The notes below the pieces were generated by a model. The model was given only the letters and a program-made list of their open reading frames with translations. It was not told where the DNA came from and searched no databases. The position numbers and the translations under genes were made by a program. From Brachybacterium sp. P6-10-X1 (GTDB lineage: Bacteria; Actinomycetota; Actinomycetes; Actinomycetales; Dermabacteraceae), in contig NZ_CP017297.1 in NCBI RefSeq assembly GCF_001969445.1, forward strand, positions 2,046,001-2,110,000: a stretch of 64,000 bases of DNA. Reading direction: 5' to 3'. This document shows, one piece after another, positions 32,070-39,791 of this stretch. The stretch's first letter is position 1. Every line of letters starts with the position of its first letter.

Positions 32070-33382
32070 ATCGCCACGACGAGACCTCTTCGAAGAGCTC
32101 CACCGCGACCACGGCGATCCCGGTGCTCGAGAGAGCCCGTTCCTCGGTCTCCTCCTGGTTCGTCACCGGGCTGTCCCGGGGGCGCCAGGACGTGCTGACC
32201 ATCAGCCGCGCCGCCGTGGCCGCGAGCCTCGCATACCTGGTCTCCAGCATGCTGTGGGGTCATGAGTTCCCGTTCTTCTCCTCGATCGTCGCCTTCGTCA
32301 TCATCGGCTTCGGCATCGAGAAGAAGATGCGCAAGATCGTCGAGATGGCCTCCGGGGTGATGTTCGGGGTGCTGCTCGGCGAGGTCGCCCGGCAGGTCAT
32401 CGGCTCGGGGACCTGGCAGATCCTGGTGGTGGTGTTCTGCGCCGGCATGCTCGCGCGGTTCATCGACAAGTCCAACCTGTTCGGCTTCCAGACCGCGATC
32501 CAGTCGCTGCTGGTGATGATCATGCCGATCACGCCGACGATGACACCGGGTGGGCGCGTGCTGGACGCGGTCACCGGGGTGGTGGTCGCGATCATCGTCC
32601 ACCTGCTGCTCTCCGGGGATCCGCGGCGCCTGCAGTCCCGCGCGGCGATCTCCTTCTACCAGGAGCTCGAGAACTCCCTGGTGTCCCTGGCCCTGGCCGC
32701 GCGCAGCGGCGACCGGGACGTCTCGCAGGCCGCGCTGGTCACCCTGCGCGACTCCTCCCAGAAGTACACCGACGAGTGGACCCTGGCCAATGACGTCGCC
32801 AACGAGATGGCGACCTTCTCCCCGTCCGGGCTGCGCCACGCCGACGACGTGGGACGTCTGGAGCACCTGCTGATCGGCTCCGACCGCGCGATGCGGAACA
32901 TGCGCGTGATCGCCCGGAGACAGACGGAGTTCCTCGACGCCGTCCACGGCGATGCGCACTCGACCTTGGCCGACGCCCTGCTGGCCGCCCGGGACGCGGT
33001 CACGGAGCTGTCCACCGCGGTCACGCACGACGAGGTCGACTTCACCACCGCTCGGCGCAAGCTGCAGCTGTACTGCTCCTACCTCACGCCGGAGATGCTG
33101 CTGCGCAACGACGAGGGCGTCCGGCCGGGCCGCGCCGGACACTTCGAGGGCGTCACGCTCACGGTCCAGCTGCGCTCGCTCGCGATCGACCTGCTCCAGG
33201 CCACCGGGCTGACCGCAGCCGAGGCCAAGCAGTTCCTGCCCAGCCTGGTGATCGCCGCGGACGGCGACGCCATCGGTCCACGTCCGCTGACGACGGAGAT
33301 GCGGGCTCTGGAGCCCCCGGCCACCACCGAGGCCCTCGAGCTGCTGATCACTTCCCGCTCCGACCCCGACCGGCGGCGGTGA
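32066..33382 (+). CDS. FUSC/aromatic acid exporter (ArAE)-type membrane protein
   Basis: A 438-aa protein with an N-terminal membrane domain of about six helices (residues 50-190, including FGVLLGEVARQVIGSG and SLLVMIMPITPTMTPGGRVLDAVTG) and a C-terminal helical cytoplasmic domain (residues ~200-438). This is the DUF939/FUSC_2 architecture found in putative aromatic-acid or toxic-compound exporters. The substrate is unknown. Translationally coupled to the upstream hypothetical gene. Confidence 0.8.
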   Translation: MNRHDETSSKSSTATTAIPVLERARSSVSSWFVTGLSRGRQDVLTISRAAVAASLAYLVSSMLWGHEFPFFSSIVAFVIIGFGIEKKMRKIVEMASGVMFGVLLGEVARQVIGSGTWQILVVVFCAGMLARFIDKSNLFGFQTAIQSLLVMIMPITPTMTPGGRVLDAVTGVVVAIIVHLLLSGDPRRLQSRAAISFYQELENSLVSLALAARSGDRDVSQAALVTLRDSSQKYTDEWTLANDVANEMATFSPSGLRHADDVGRLEHLLIGSDRAMRNMRVIARRQTEFLDAVHGDAHSTLADALLAARDAVTELSTAVTHDEVDFTTARRKLQLYCSYLTPEMLLRNDEGVRPGRAGHFEGVTLTVQLRSLAIDLLQATGLTAAEAKQFLPSLVIAADGDAIGPRPLTTEMRALEPPATTEALELLITSRSDPDRRR

Positions 33383-33426
33383 CCCGTCATGTTCGCCCCG
33401 CCCGGCGTCCCTTCAGTCCCGACCCG

Positions 33427-33432
33427 TATCCT
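33427..33432 (+). promoter_or_regulatory. Leaderless -10 element (TATCCT) for the DUF2516 gene
   Basis: TATCCT is followed by 6 nt and ATG 33439; no Shine-Dalgarno is visible. Confidence 0.5.
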
Positions 33433-33438
33433 GGTGCG

Positions 33439-33759
33439 ATGATCGCCCTCATCCAGATGTGGATCTTCCTCGTGCTCGCCCTGGCCCTCCTGGCGGCGGA
33501 GGTCTGGGCCTTCGTCAACGCGCTGAGGTTCCGCGCCGATGCCTACGTCGCGGCCGGCAAGCGCACGAAGGTCTTCTGGTCCGTGCTCACCGGCGTCGCC
33601 GTGCTGGTGGGCTTCCTGTCCCTGCCTTATCCGATCGGCCGCGGTGGGCCCTCCATGCTGTTCATGCTGATCGGCATCGTCATCGCGGGCATCTTCCTGG
33701 CCGATGTCCTGCCGGCGCTGAAGCGCGTGATGGGGCGAGCCGCCGGCAACCGCTGGTGA
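33439..33759 (+). CDS. DUF2516-type small membrane protein
   Basis: A 106-aa protein with three hydrophobic helices (residues 4-26, 45-62, 70-90) and the conserved AFVNALRFRADAYVAAGKRTKVFW segment between the first two, as in the actinobacterial DUF2516 family. A basic C-terminus (LKRVMGRAAGNRW) follows. Function unknown. Convergent with fba, separated by a strong bidirectional terminator. Confidence 0.8.
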   Translation: MIALIQMWIFLVLALALLAAEVWAFVNALRFRADAYVAAGKRTKVFWSVLTGVAVLVGFLSLPYPIGRGGPSMLFMLIGIVIAGIFLADVLPALKRVMGRAAGNRW

Positions 33760-33872
33760 CCGTCGCCGCCCACCACCGGGACGGCACCGCGTGGTGACCG
33801 CGCCGATCGGCCACCGCGCCGACCGCGTCCTGGGCGATGCCGCGCCGACCGTCGCGCCGTGATGAGGTGAAC

Positions 33873-33920
33873 CACGAGAAGAGGACCCCGGAGCTCGTGC
33901 TCCGGGGTCCTCTTCTCGTG
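33873..33920. terminator. Bidirectional terminator between DUF2516 gene and fba
   Basis: A perfect 21-bp inverted repeat (33873-33893 and 33900-33920) with a 6-nt loop, CTCGTG. It lies 37 nt past the fba stop and 113 nt past the DUF2516 stop. The AAGAGG/CCTCTT ends of the arms give short A- and T-rich flanks in both directions. Confidence 0.9.
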
Positions 33921-33957
33921 CGATGTTCCGCCCAGGGGCGGATCTGCTCGCGTCAGC

Positions 33958-34983
33958 TCAGGCGTGGGTGCCCGCCGAGCGGAGGTTCTCGCAGGCCTCG
34001 ACGATGCGAGCCGCCATGCCGGCCTCGGCCTTCTTGCCCCAGGCGCGGGGGTCGTAGGCCTTCTTGTTGCCGACCTCGCCGTCGACCTTCAGCACACCGT
34101 CGTAGTTGTCGAACATGTGCGCCGCGGCCGGACGCGTGAAGGCGTACTGGGTGTCCGTGTCGATGTTCATCTTGATGGTGCCGTAGTCCAGCGCCTCGGA
34201 GATCTCCTCCTCGGTGGAGCCGGAGCCGCCGTGCATGACCAGGTCGAACGGACGCTCCGTGCCGTACTCCTTGCCGACCGCCGTCTGGATCTCGTCCAGG
34301 ACCTTCGGGCGCAGCTTCACGTTGCCCGGCTTGTAGACGCCGTGCACGTTGCCGAAGGTGAGGGCGGTCAGGTAGCGGCCCTTCTCGCCCAGGCCGAGCT
34401 TCGCGGCGGTCTTCAGGCCGTCCTCGGGGGTGGAGAAGAGCTTGTCGTTGGAGACGTTGGCCTGCACGCCGTCCTCTTCGCCGCCGACCACGCCGATCTC
34501 GATCTCGAGGAGCTTCTTGGCCTCGACGGACTTCTCCAGCAGGCGCTCGGCGATCTCGAGGTTCTCGTCGACCGGCACGGCGGAGCCGTCCCACATGTGC
34601 GACTGGAACAGCGGGTCCAGGCCCTTGTTCACGCGGTTCTCGAGGTCCCACTGGATCAGGGGCTCGACCCAGGTGGGCAGGACCTCCTTGGCGCAGTGGT
34701 CGGTGTGCAGCGCGACGGTGATCGAGTAGTTCTTCGCCACGGCGTGCACGTACTCGGCGAGCGCGATGGAGCCCGCGACGCGGTCCTTGACGGTGGAGCC
34801 GGAGAGGTACTCGGCACCGCCGAAGGACACCTGGATGATGCCGTCGGAGTTCGCCTCGGCGAAGCCCTGCAGCGCGGCGGTGGCCGTCTGGGAGCTGGAG
34901 ACGTTGACGGCCGGGTAGGCGAACTTGCCCGCCTTGGCGCGGTCGATCATCTCTGCGTACTGATCCGGGGTTGCGACTGCCAT
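33958..34983 (-). CDS. fba: Class II fructose-bisphosphate aldolase
   Basis: Zn-dependent aldolase of glycolysis/gluconeogenesis. VALHTDHCAKE (residues 90-100) carries the Zn-ligand His and catalytic Asp; EIEIGVVGGEEDGV and TFGNVHGVYKPGN contain further ligands, and VMHGGSGSTEEEI binds phosphate. 341 aa, the length of class IIA enzymes. ATG 34981-34983 has AAGGAG upstream. It is a single-gene unit ending in a strong hairpin. Confidence 0.96.
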   Translation of the reverse strand: MAVATPDQYAEMIDRAKAGKFAYPAVNVSSSQTATAALQGFAEANSDGIIQVSFGGAEYLSGSTVKDRVAGSIALAEYVHAVAKNYSITVALHTDHCAKEVLPTWVEPLIQWDLENRVNKGLDPLFQSHMWDGSAVPVDENLEIAERLLEKSVEAKKLLEIEIGVVGGEEDGVQANVSNDKLFSTPEDGLKTAAKLGLGEKGRYLTALTFGNVHGVYKPGNVKLRPKVLDEIQTAVGKEYGTERPFDLVMHGGSGSTEEEISEALDYGTIKMNIDTDTQYAFTRPAAAHMFDNYDGVLKVDGEVGNKKAYDPRAWGKKAEAGMAARIVEACENLRSAGTHA

Positions 34984-35158
34984 GAGGCATTCTCCTTGGG
35001 TCGAGCGGCGTGATGACGGCCGGGGGCGCGCTGTGCGCCGCGCAGGGCCGTCCTATCCTCCCCATTGTCCCATAGGGCGCCTCCATGCCGACCGGGCCTT
35101 TCATCCCGCGGAAGGGGCCGGGACGGGCCGAGGGCTGCGATCGCGGCGCGCTGACGGC

Positions 35159-35965
35159 TCAGCGCAGCGGCCCCTCGGGGACCTCGGCGTGCTGCAGGAT
35201 CCAGGTGTGCATCGCGATCGCGGCCGCGGCGGCGACGTTGATCGAGCGCGTGGAGCCGAACTGGGTGATGCCGACGACGAGGTCGGCGGCGGCCAGGAGC
35301 TCCGGGCTCACGCCCGGCCCCTCCTGCCCCACGACCAGCACGGCGTCGCGCGGCAGCGGGGTGCGCTCGATCGGCATCGCCCCGGGCACCAGGTCGATCG
35401 CGACCAGCGGCCGACCCTCCCGGCGGGCCCAGGCGACGAGGTCCGCCGCATCCGGATGGTGGATCTCGTGCTGATAGCGGTCGGTGACCATGGCCCCGCG
35501 ACGGTTCCAGCGCCGTCGACCGACGATGTGGAAGGCGCCGACGGCGAAGGCGTTCGCGGTGCGCACCACGGAGCCGATGTTCGCGTCGTGGTCGAGGTTC
35601 TCGATGGCCACGTGCACGTCGTGGCGGCGGGTGTCGAGCTCGGCCACGATCGCCTCGCGGCGCCAGTAGCGGAAGCGGTCCTCGACGTTGCGGCGGTCCC
35701 CGGCGGCGAGGAGCTCGGGGTCCAGGTGCGGGTCCGTCGGCCACGGCTCGGGATGGGGTCCGACGCCGACGACGCGATCCGGCGCATTACCGGGATCACG
35801 GGGCTCACCCGATGCGTCCGCGCCGCCCCGGGGCTCACCCGATGCGTCCGCGCCGCCCCGGGGCTCACCCGATGCGTCCGCGCCGCCCCGGGGCTCACCC
35901 GATGCGTCCGCGCCGCCCCGGGGCTCGCCCGGCGCAGGCCCGCCGGCGGAAGACTCCGCACTCAC
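35159..35965 (-). CDS. TrmH/SpoU-family RNA 2'-O-ribose methyltransferase with repeat-bearing N-terminus
   Basis: A SPOUT-class methyltransferase acting on tRNA or rRNA. The trefoil-knot motifs are NLDHDANIGSVVRTANAFAV (motif 1), VVGQEGPGVSPEL (motif 2) and TRSINVAAAAAIAMHTW (motif 3). The N-terminal ~50 residues are four near-perfect copies of GEPRGGADAS, from a 30-bp DNA repeat. The GTG start (35963-35965) overlaps the dedA stop by 4 bp. 268 aa. The exact RNA target is unknown. Confidence 0.85.
   Translation of the reverse strand: MSAESSAGGPAPGEPRGGADASGEPRGGADASGEPRGGADASGEPRGGADASGEPRDPGNAPDRVVGVGPHPEPWPTDPHLDPELLAAGDRRNVEDRFRYWRREAIVAELDTRRHDVHVAIENLDHDANIGSVVRTANAFAVGAFHIVGRRRWNRRGAMVTDRYQHEIHHPDAADLVAWARREGRPLVAIDLVPGAMPIERTPLPRDAVLVVGQEGPGVSPELLAAADLVVGITQFGSTRSINVAAAAAIAMHTWILQHAEVPEGPLR
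35810..35938. repeat. 30-bp in-frame tandem repeat, four units, inside the trmH-type gene
   Basis: CGGGGCTCACCCGATGCGTC recurs at about 35810, 35840, 35870 and 35900, followed by a diverged fifth start at about 35920-35938. The units are essentially identical, suggesting recent expansion, and they encode a 10-residue repeat. Confidence 0.9.
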
Positions 35966-36714
35966 CGCGCGGACCCGGAGGTCCCGTCGGGCCGCGCGGT
36001 GGTCCCGTCGCGCCCGGAGTCCTCGGTCGCGCCGTCGCGCCCGGAGTCCTCGGTCCTGTTCTCCTCCTGCTCGAGGAGCGCCTCGTCCGGATCCGGCAGT
36101 CCGAGCCGGCGACGGGCCACCTCGCGGCGGATGAGCTGGATCGCGAAGACCAGGATGACCAGGGCGACGATCGCATAGACGACGTTGGAGAAGATGTCGG
36201 TGTACGGCTCGATCACGGTCCAGTTGCTGCCCATGACGTAGCCGATGGTCAGGAAGACGGTGTTCCAGATGGTGCTGCCGGCAAGGGTGAGCAGGGTGAA
36301 CATGCCCAGTGGCATCGCGTACAGACCCGCCGGGATGGAGATCAGCGAGCGCACGCCCGGCACCATGCGGCCGAAGAAGATGGCCTTGTGGCCGTGCTTG
36401 TCCATGAAGTCGACGGTCTTGTCGTAGTCCTTCACGTGCAGCAGCGGCAGCTTCAGGAAGATCGTGCGCAGGCGCTCCGGGCCGAGCAGGCGGCCCAGGC
36501 CGTACAGCAGCCAGGCCCCGGCGATCGAGCCGCTGATCGAGGCCAGCAGCATCGCCCAGTACGTGTTGTTCGGGCCTGCCGCGGCCACGCCGGCCAGCGG
36601 CAGGATCACCTCGGAGGGGATCGGGGGGAACAGGTTCTCCAGGAAGATCAGCAAGGCGACACCGAGGGTGCCGAGGCTGTCCATGGTGCTCACGGCCCAG
36701 TCGACGATGTTCAT
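35962..36714 (-). CDS. DedA-family membrane protein
   Basis: A 250-aa SNARE-associated (VTT/DedA) protein, probably a polyprenyl-phosphate or phospholipid flippase. Conserved features are ENLFPPIPSEVILPLAG (residues 26-42), GRLLG, FFGRMVPGVRSLISIPAG (residues 113-130) with the essential Arg, and GSTIWNT. Five hydrophobic segments are visible. The last ~40 residues are acidic and contain TEDSGRDG twice (a 27-bp repeat). ATG preceded by GAGGAG. The stop is coupled to the methyltransferase gene. Confidence 0.9.
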   Translation of the reverse strand: MNIVDWAVSTMDSLGTLGVALLIFLENLFPPIPSEVILPLAGVAAAGPNNTYWAMLLASISGSIAGAWLLYGLGRLLGPERLRTIFLKLPLLHVKDYDKTVDFMDKHGHKAIFFGRMVPGVRSLISIPAGLYAMPLGMFTLLTLAGSTIWNTVFLTIGYVMGSNWTVIEPYTDIFSNVVYAIVALVILVFAIQLIRREVARRRLGLPDPDEALLEQEENRTEDSGRDGATEDSGRDGTTARPDGTSGSAR

Positions 36715-36930
36715 GCGGGTCTCCTCGATGCTCGGTCGGCCGGCGCGGGCTCCGGACCGGACGGCGTGGCGGCAGGGTCGTCACGCGGAAGGGTTCTCGT
36801 CGACCGGATCGGACTCGGCCGGGCCCCCGAACCGCCCCGCCCATGCTATGCGGTCATCCCTGCAGGTCCCCCGAGGAGGTGGTGGACTGCGCAGGACCTT
36901 CACCAGCGCTGTTCCGCCTGCTCACGGGAC

Positions 36931-36951
36931 GCCCGGCCGGATCGGCCGGGC
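36931..36951 (-). terminator. GC hairpin downstream of pyrE
   Basis: A perfect 9-bp stem GCCCGGCCG with a 3-nt loop, about 100 nt past the pyrE stop, without a U-tract. It may terminate pyrE transcription after the repeat array. Confidence 0.45.
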
Positions 36952-36961
36952 TGTCGCGCCG

Positions 36962-37046
36962 GTCACTCCGCCCGACCTGCCATCCCGATGAACGTGTCAC
37001 TCCGCCCGAGCGGTCACGCCACCCCGTCGGTCACGCCGCCCGCGCG
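36962..37046. repeat. 17-bp tandem repeats downstream of pyrE
   Basis: GTCAC recurs at 36962, 36996, 37013 and 37030, i.e. multiples of 17 bp, with a diverged unit at 36979. The array stops 7 bp before the pyrE stop codon, but unlike other arrays the gene end itself does not resemble the unit. Confidence 0.7.
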
Positions 37047-37053
37047 GGACCCG

Positions 37054-37647
37054 TCAGATCTCGAACTCGGAGATGTCGTAGGCGGCGAGATAGCGGTACC
37101 CCGCGGCCTCGACGGCCGCGCGGGACGCCTCGGAGCGGTGCACGATCACGGCGACCGCGTCGATCCTCGCCCCGGCCTCCTCGAGCGCTTCGCAGGCGGT
37201 CAGCACGCTGCCGCCGGTGGTGGAGGTGTCCTCGACGGCGACCACGCGACGACCGCCCACCTCGGGGCCCTCGATGCGGCGCTGCAGACCGTGGGCCTTG
37301 TTGGCCTTGCGCACCACGAAGGCGTCCAGCGGGGTGCCGGTGGCCGCGGAGGCGTGGAGGATCGAGGTGGCGACGGGATCGGCGCCGAGGGTGAGCCCGC
37401 CCGCGGCGTCGACGCCGGGCAGCAGTCCCTCCCGGCGCAGCAGATCCACCATCACGCGGCCCACCAGGGGCGCCGCCTCGTGGTGGAGGGTGATGCGGCG
37501 CAGGTCGACGTAGTGATCGGCTTCCGCGCCCGAGGAGAGGGTGACCTGTCCGCGCACGACGGCGAGATCACGGATCAGCTCCCGCAGGCGTTCGCGCGCG
37601 GCATCGATCGAGTCGGACGGGACGGGCTCAGAGCTGGTCTCGGTCAT
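37054..37647 (-). CDS. pyrE: Orotate phosphoribosyltransferase
   Basis: Joins orotate and PRPP to OMP in pyrimidine synthesis. The PRPP-binding loop is VVAVEDTSTTGGS (about residues 131-143); VTLSSGAEADHYVDLRRIT at the N-terminus and FVVRKANKAHG (catalytic loop Lys) are typical. 197 aa. The ATG at 37645-37647 lies 6 nt after TACGCT, fitting a leaderless start; the frame upstream does not resemble the family. Single gene, separate from other pyr genes. Confidence 0.93.
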   Translation of the reverse strand: MTETSSEPVPSDSIDAARERLRELIRDLAVVRGQVTLSSGAEADHYVDLRRITLHHEAAPLVGRVMVDLLRREGLLPGVDAAGGLTLGADPVATSILHASAATGTPLDAFVVRKANKAHGLQRRIEGPEVGGRRVVAVEDTSTTGGSVLTACEALEEAGARIDAVAVIVHRSEASRAAVEAAGYRYLAAYDISEFEI

Positions 37648-37653
37648 GGGCTC

Positions 37654-37659
37654 AGCGTA
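37654..37659 (-). promoter_or_regulatory. Leaderless -10 element (TACGCT) for pyrE
   Basis: TACGCT followed by GAGCCC and ATG; six-base spacing and no Shine-Dalgarno. Confidence 0.5.
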
Positions 37660-37744
37660 ATCGACCACGCCGGGACCGGAACGCGCTGCGCGAACGGGGC
37701 GGGCCGCGGAGGAGAGCGGCGAGGCAGGAGCCCCTGCTCCGGAT

Positions 37745-38593
37745 CTACGGTTCCGGATCCCGCTCCCATGGCGCATGGAGCTTGCGTCGGGAGGCCTTGC
37801 GTCGGGAGCGCTTCACGGCCCGTCGCTGCAGATGCTGGTACCAGGACTGCGAGGTCATGGCGCGCACCAGCGGACGCGGCGCGATCCGGGAGAACTCCCC
37901 CGCGGTGCGGTAGGTGACCGAGGGGATCGACAGCACCGTGCCCTTGGCGGTGTCCTTGAGCGCCTGTTCCACGACGAAGGGGGCTTTCAGCCAGGTGATC
38001 CGCGGCAGCCCGTCCATGCTCATCGAGGCCCGCTCGTGGAACTCGGTCTGGACGAAGCCGGGCAGCAGCGCGGTCGCGGTGACCCCGGTGCCCTTGAGCT
38101 CCATGGCGAGGGATTCGGTGAACACCGTGACCCAGCTCTTGGAGGCGGCGTAGGGGCCTGCGGTGGTGTAGCCGGCCAGGGAGCTGACGTTGAGGATCGC
38201 CCCGCGACGGCGCTGGACCATGGTGCGCGCGGCAGCGTGGGACAGCACCAGCACCGCCTTCATCAGCGTGTCCATCTGCTTCTCGTGGTCCTCGACCCCG
38301 ACCTCGAGGAAGCCGCCCCGCAGGCCGTAGCCCGCATTGTTGATGAGCAGGTCCACCCGGTCCACCGGGTCGGTGATGCGGATCGCGACCCGCTCCAGCG
38401 GCTCCCGGTCAGAGAGATCGGCCGGCAGCGTCTCGACGGCGACGGTGTGGACGTCGCGGATCTGTTCGGCGACGGCGCGCAGGCGATCCTCGTCGCGGGC
38501 GACCAGCACGAGATCGTGCCCGGTGCCGGCCAGCTGCCAGGCGAACTCCAGACCCAGTCCGGAGGTCGACCCGGTGACCAGTGCGCGCGTCAT
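37745..38593 (-). CDS. Short-chain dehydrogenase/reductase (DltE-like)
   Basis: A 282-aa SDR: TGSTSGLGLEFA cofactor motif (residues 8-19), LINNAGYGLRG, VSSLAGYTTAGPYAASKSWV with the catalytic Ser-Tyr-Lys (YAASK), PGFVQTEFHE. The C-terminal 25 residues are very basic (KRSRRKASRRKLH), suggesting membrane or nucleic-acid association. The sequence type matches the YqjQ/DltE-like subgroup of unknown substrate. Divergent from xthA with only 64 bp between starts. Confidence 0.85.
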   Translation of the reverse strand: MTRALVTGSTSGLGLEFAWQLAGTGHDLVLVARDEDRLRAVAEQIRDVHTVAVETLPADLSDREPLERVAIRITDPVDRVDLLINNAGYGLRGGFLEVGVEDHEKQMDTLMKAVLVLSHAAARTMVQRRRGAILNVSSLAGYTTAGPYAASKSWVTVFTESLAMELKGTGVTATALLPGFVQTEFHERASMSMDGLPRITWLKAPFVVEQALKDTAKGTVLSIPSVTYRTAGEFSRIAPRPLVRAMTSQSWYQHLQRRAVKRSRRKASRRKLHAPWERDPEP

Positions 38594-38599
38594 GTCCCG

Positions 38600-38605
38600 A
38601 GCTTA
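38600..38605 (-). promoter_or_regulatory. Leaderless -10 element (TAAGCT) for the SDR
   Basis: TAAGCT lies 6 nt before ATG 38591-38593 on the minus strand, back to back with the xthA -10 on the other strand. Confidence 0.5.
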
Positions 38606-38645
38606 CGTCGATTCGCGGCGGAGCACGGGTGTCTTCGCTCCCCCG

Positions 38646-38651
38646 TAGGAT
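38646..38651 (+). promoter_or_regulatory. Leaderless -10 element (TAGGAT) for xthA
   Basis: TAGGAT is followed by CGTGTC and ATG 38658, with no Shine-Dalgarno. Confidence 0.55.
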
Positions 38652-38657
38652 CGTGTC

Positions 38658-39458
38658 ATGCGCATCGCGACCTGGAACATCAATTCGCTGCGGGCACGGA
38701 TGGAGCGCGTGCTCGCCTTCCTGGAGCGCCACGACGTGGACGTCCTGGCCCTGCAGGAGACCAAGGCGAAGCCCGAGCAGCTCGACCTGACCGCCCTGAC
38801 CGACGCGGGGTACGAGGTCAGCGCCCACGGCCTGAACCAGTGGAACGGCGTGGCGCTGATCTCCCGGATAGGCCTGCGCGACGTGCGCACCGAACTGCCC
38901 GCGGTCCCGGCCTGGCCCGAGGACGGGGCCGGCGTCGTCGAGGCCCGTGCGCTCAGCGGCGTGGTCGGTGACGGCCTGCGCATCTGGTCGCTGTACGTGC
39001 CCAATGGGCGCGAGCTCGACCACCCCCATTACGCCTACAAGCTGCGCTGGCTGGAGGCGCTGCGGGCCGAGGGCGAGCGCGACCTGGCGACGGATCCGCA
39101 GGCCCGCACCGTGCTGGTGGGCGACTTCAACGTCGCCCCGCAGGACGAGGACGTCTGGGACATGACCGCCTTCGACGGCAAGACCCACGTGACCGCGCCG
39201 GAGCGCGCCGCCTTCGAGGCCGTGGTGGACGCGGGCTACGCCGATGTGGTGCGTCCGGACCACCCGGGCCCGGGGATCTACACCTACTGGGACTACCAGG
39301 CGCTGCGTTTCCCCAAGAAGGAGGGCATGCGGATCGACTTCGTGCTCGGCTCCCCCGCCGTGCAGGCGGCGGTGAGCGGGTCGTTCATCGACCGGGAGGA
39401 GCGCAAGGGCAAGGGCGCGTCGGACCACGCGCCGGTGGTCGTCGACCTGGAGTTCTGA
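38658..39458 (+). CDS. xthA: Exodeoxyribonuclease III / AP endonuclease
   Basis: Cleaves DNA at abasic sites and degrades 3' ends in base-excision repair. Motifs of the EEP nuclease fold are WNINSLRAR (Asn ligand), LALQETKAKPEQ (metal-binding Glu), YVPNGRELDHPHYAYKLRW, VGDFNVAPQDEDVWD (Asp-x-Asn), TYWDY and GASDHAPVVVDLEF (catalytic Asp-His). 266 aa, normal. It complements mpg, encoded at 14735, in the same pathway. Confidence 0.94.
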   Translation: MRIATWNINSLRARMERVLAFLERHDVDVLALQETKAKPEQLDLTALTDAGYEVSAHGLNQWNGVALISRIGLRDVRTELPAVPAWPEDGAGVVEARALSGVVGDGLRIWSLYVPNGRELDHPHYAYKLRWLEALRAEGERDLATDPQARTVLVGDFNVAPQDEDVWDMTAFDGKTHVTAPERAAFEAVVDAGYADVVRPDHPGPGIYTYWDYQALRFPKKEGMRIDFVLGSPAVQAAVSGSFIDREERKGKGASDHAPVVVDLEF

Positions 39459-39791
39459 GCGACCGGGGCTCTGAACGACCGGCCCCACACATGGTGGAGC
39501 GGCGTCGCGATCTCTCGCGGCGCCGCTCCGGACGAGCCATCTGCATCGGTATCAGGCGTGCACAGTGTGTGGCTGCGGTGGCGCTTTCGACGCCTCACAG
39601 CCGGTCCGTTGCGGGGACCAGTCGCACGTGGGTTCCGGTGCCGGTATTCGTCGTTGTGCAGATCACACTACGCCGGGGGCGCGGCGGGTGCAAGCCCCGT
39701 GCCCGGGGCGTCCTTCCTCCCCAGAGGGTGGTTGTCCACCATCGAGGTCGACGCGGTGCGCTGCGGCTCCTGAGCTGGCCACCATGGCCGC
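39459..39791. other. Spacer between xthA and the Tad cluster
   Basis: 333 bp with the xthA terminator at 39496-39529 and presumably the Tad promoter. CACCAT six bases before ATG 39792 could be a weak leaderless -10. I see no gene and no clear -35. Confidence 0.45.
39496..39529 (+). terminator. Hairpin terminator after xthA
   Basis: Arms 39496-39509 and 39516-39529 pair over 14 positions with one G-T-type mismatch and a 6-nt loop, ATCTCT. It is 37 nt past the stop. Confidence 0.65.

Larger units (their letters stand above)
36715..37053. other. Spacer between pyrE and dedA
   Basis: The 339 bp hold the dedA promoter region, a hairpin at 36931-36951 and the 17-bp repeats at 36962-37046. I see no gene. 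Confidence 0.5.

Noticed and set aside
39655..39667. TGTG-N5-CACA upstream of the Tad cluster, reminiscent of a CRP/GlxR site
   Set aside because: The spacing is N5 where the 16-bp consensus needs N8 between TGTG and CACA.
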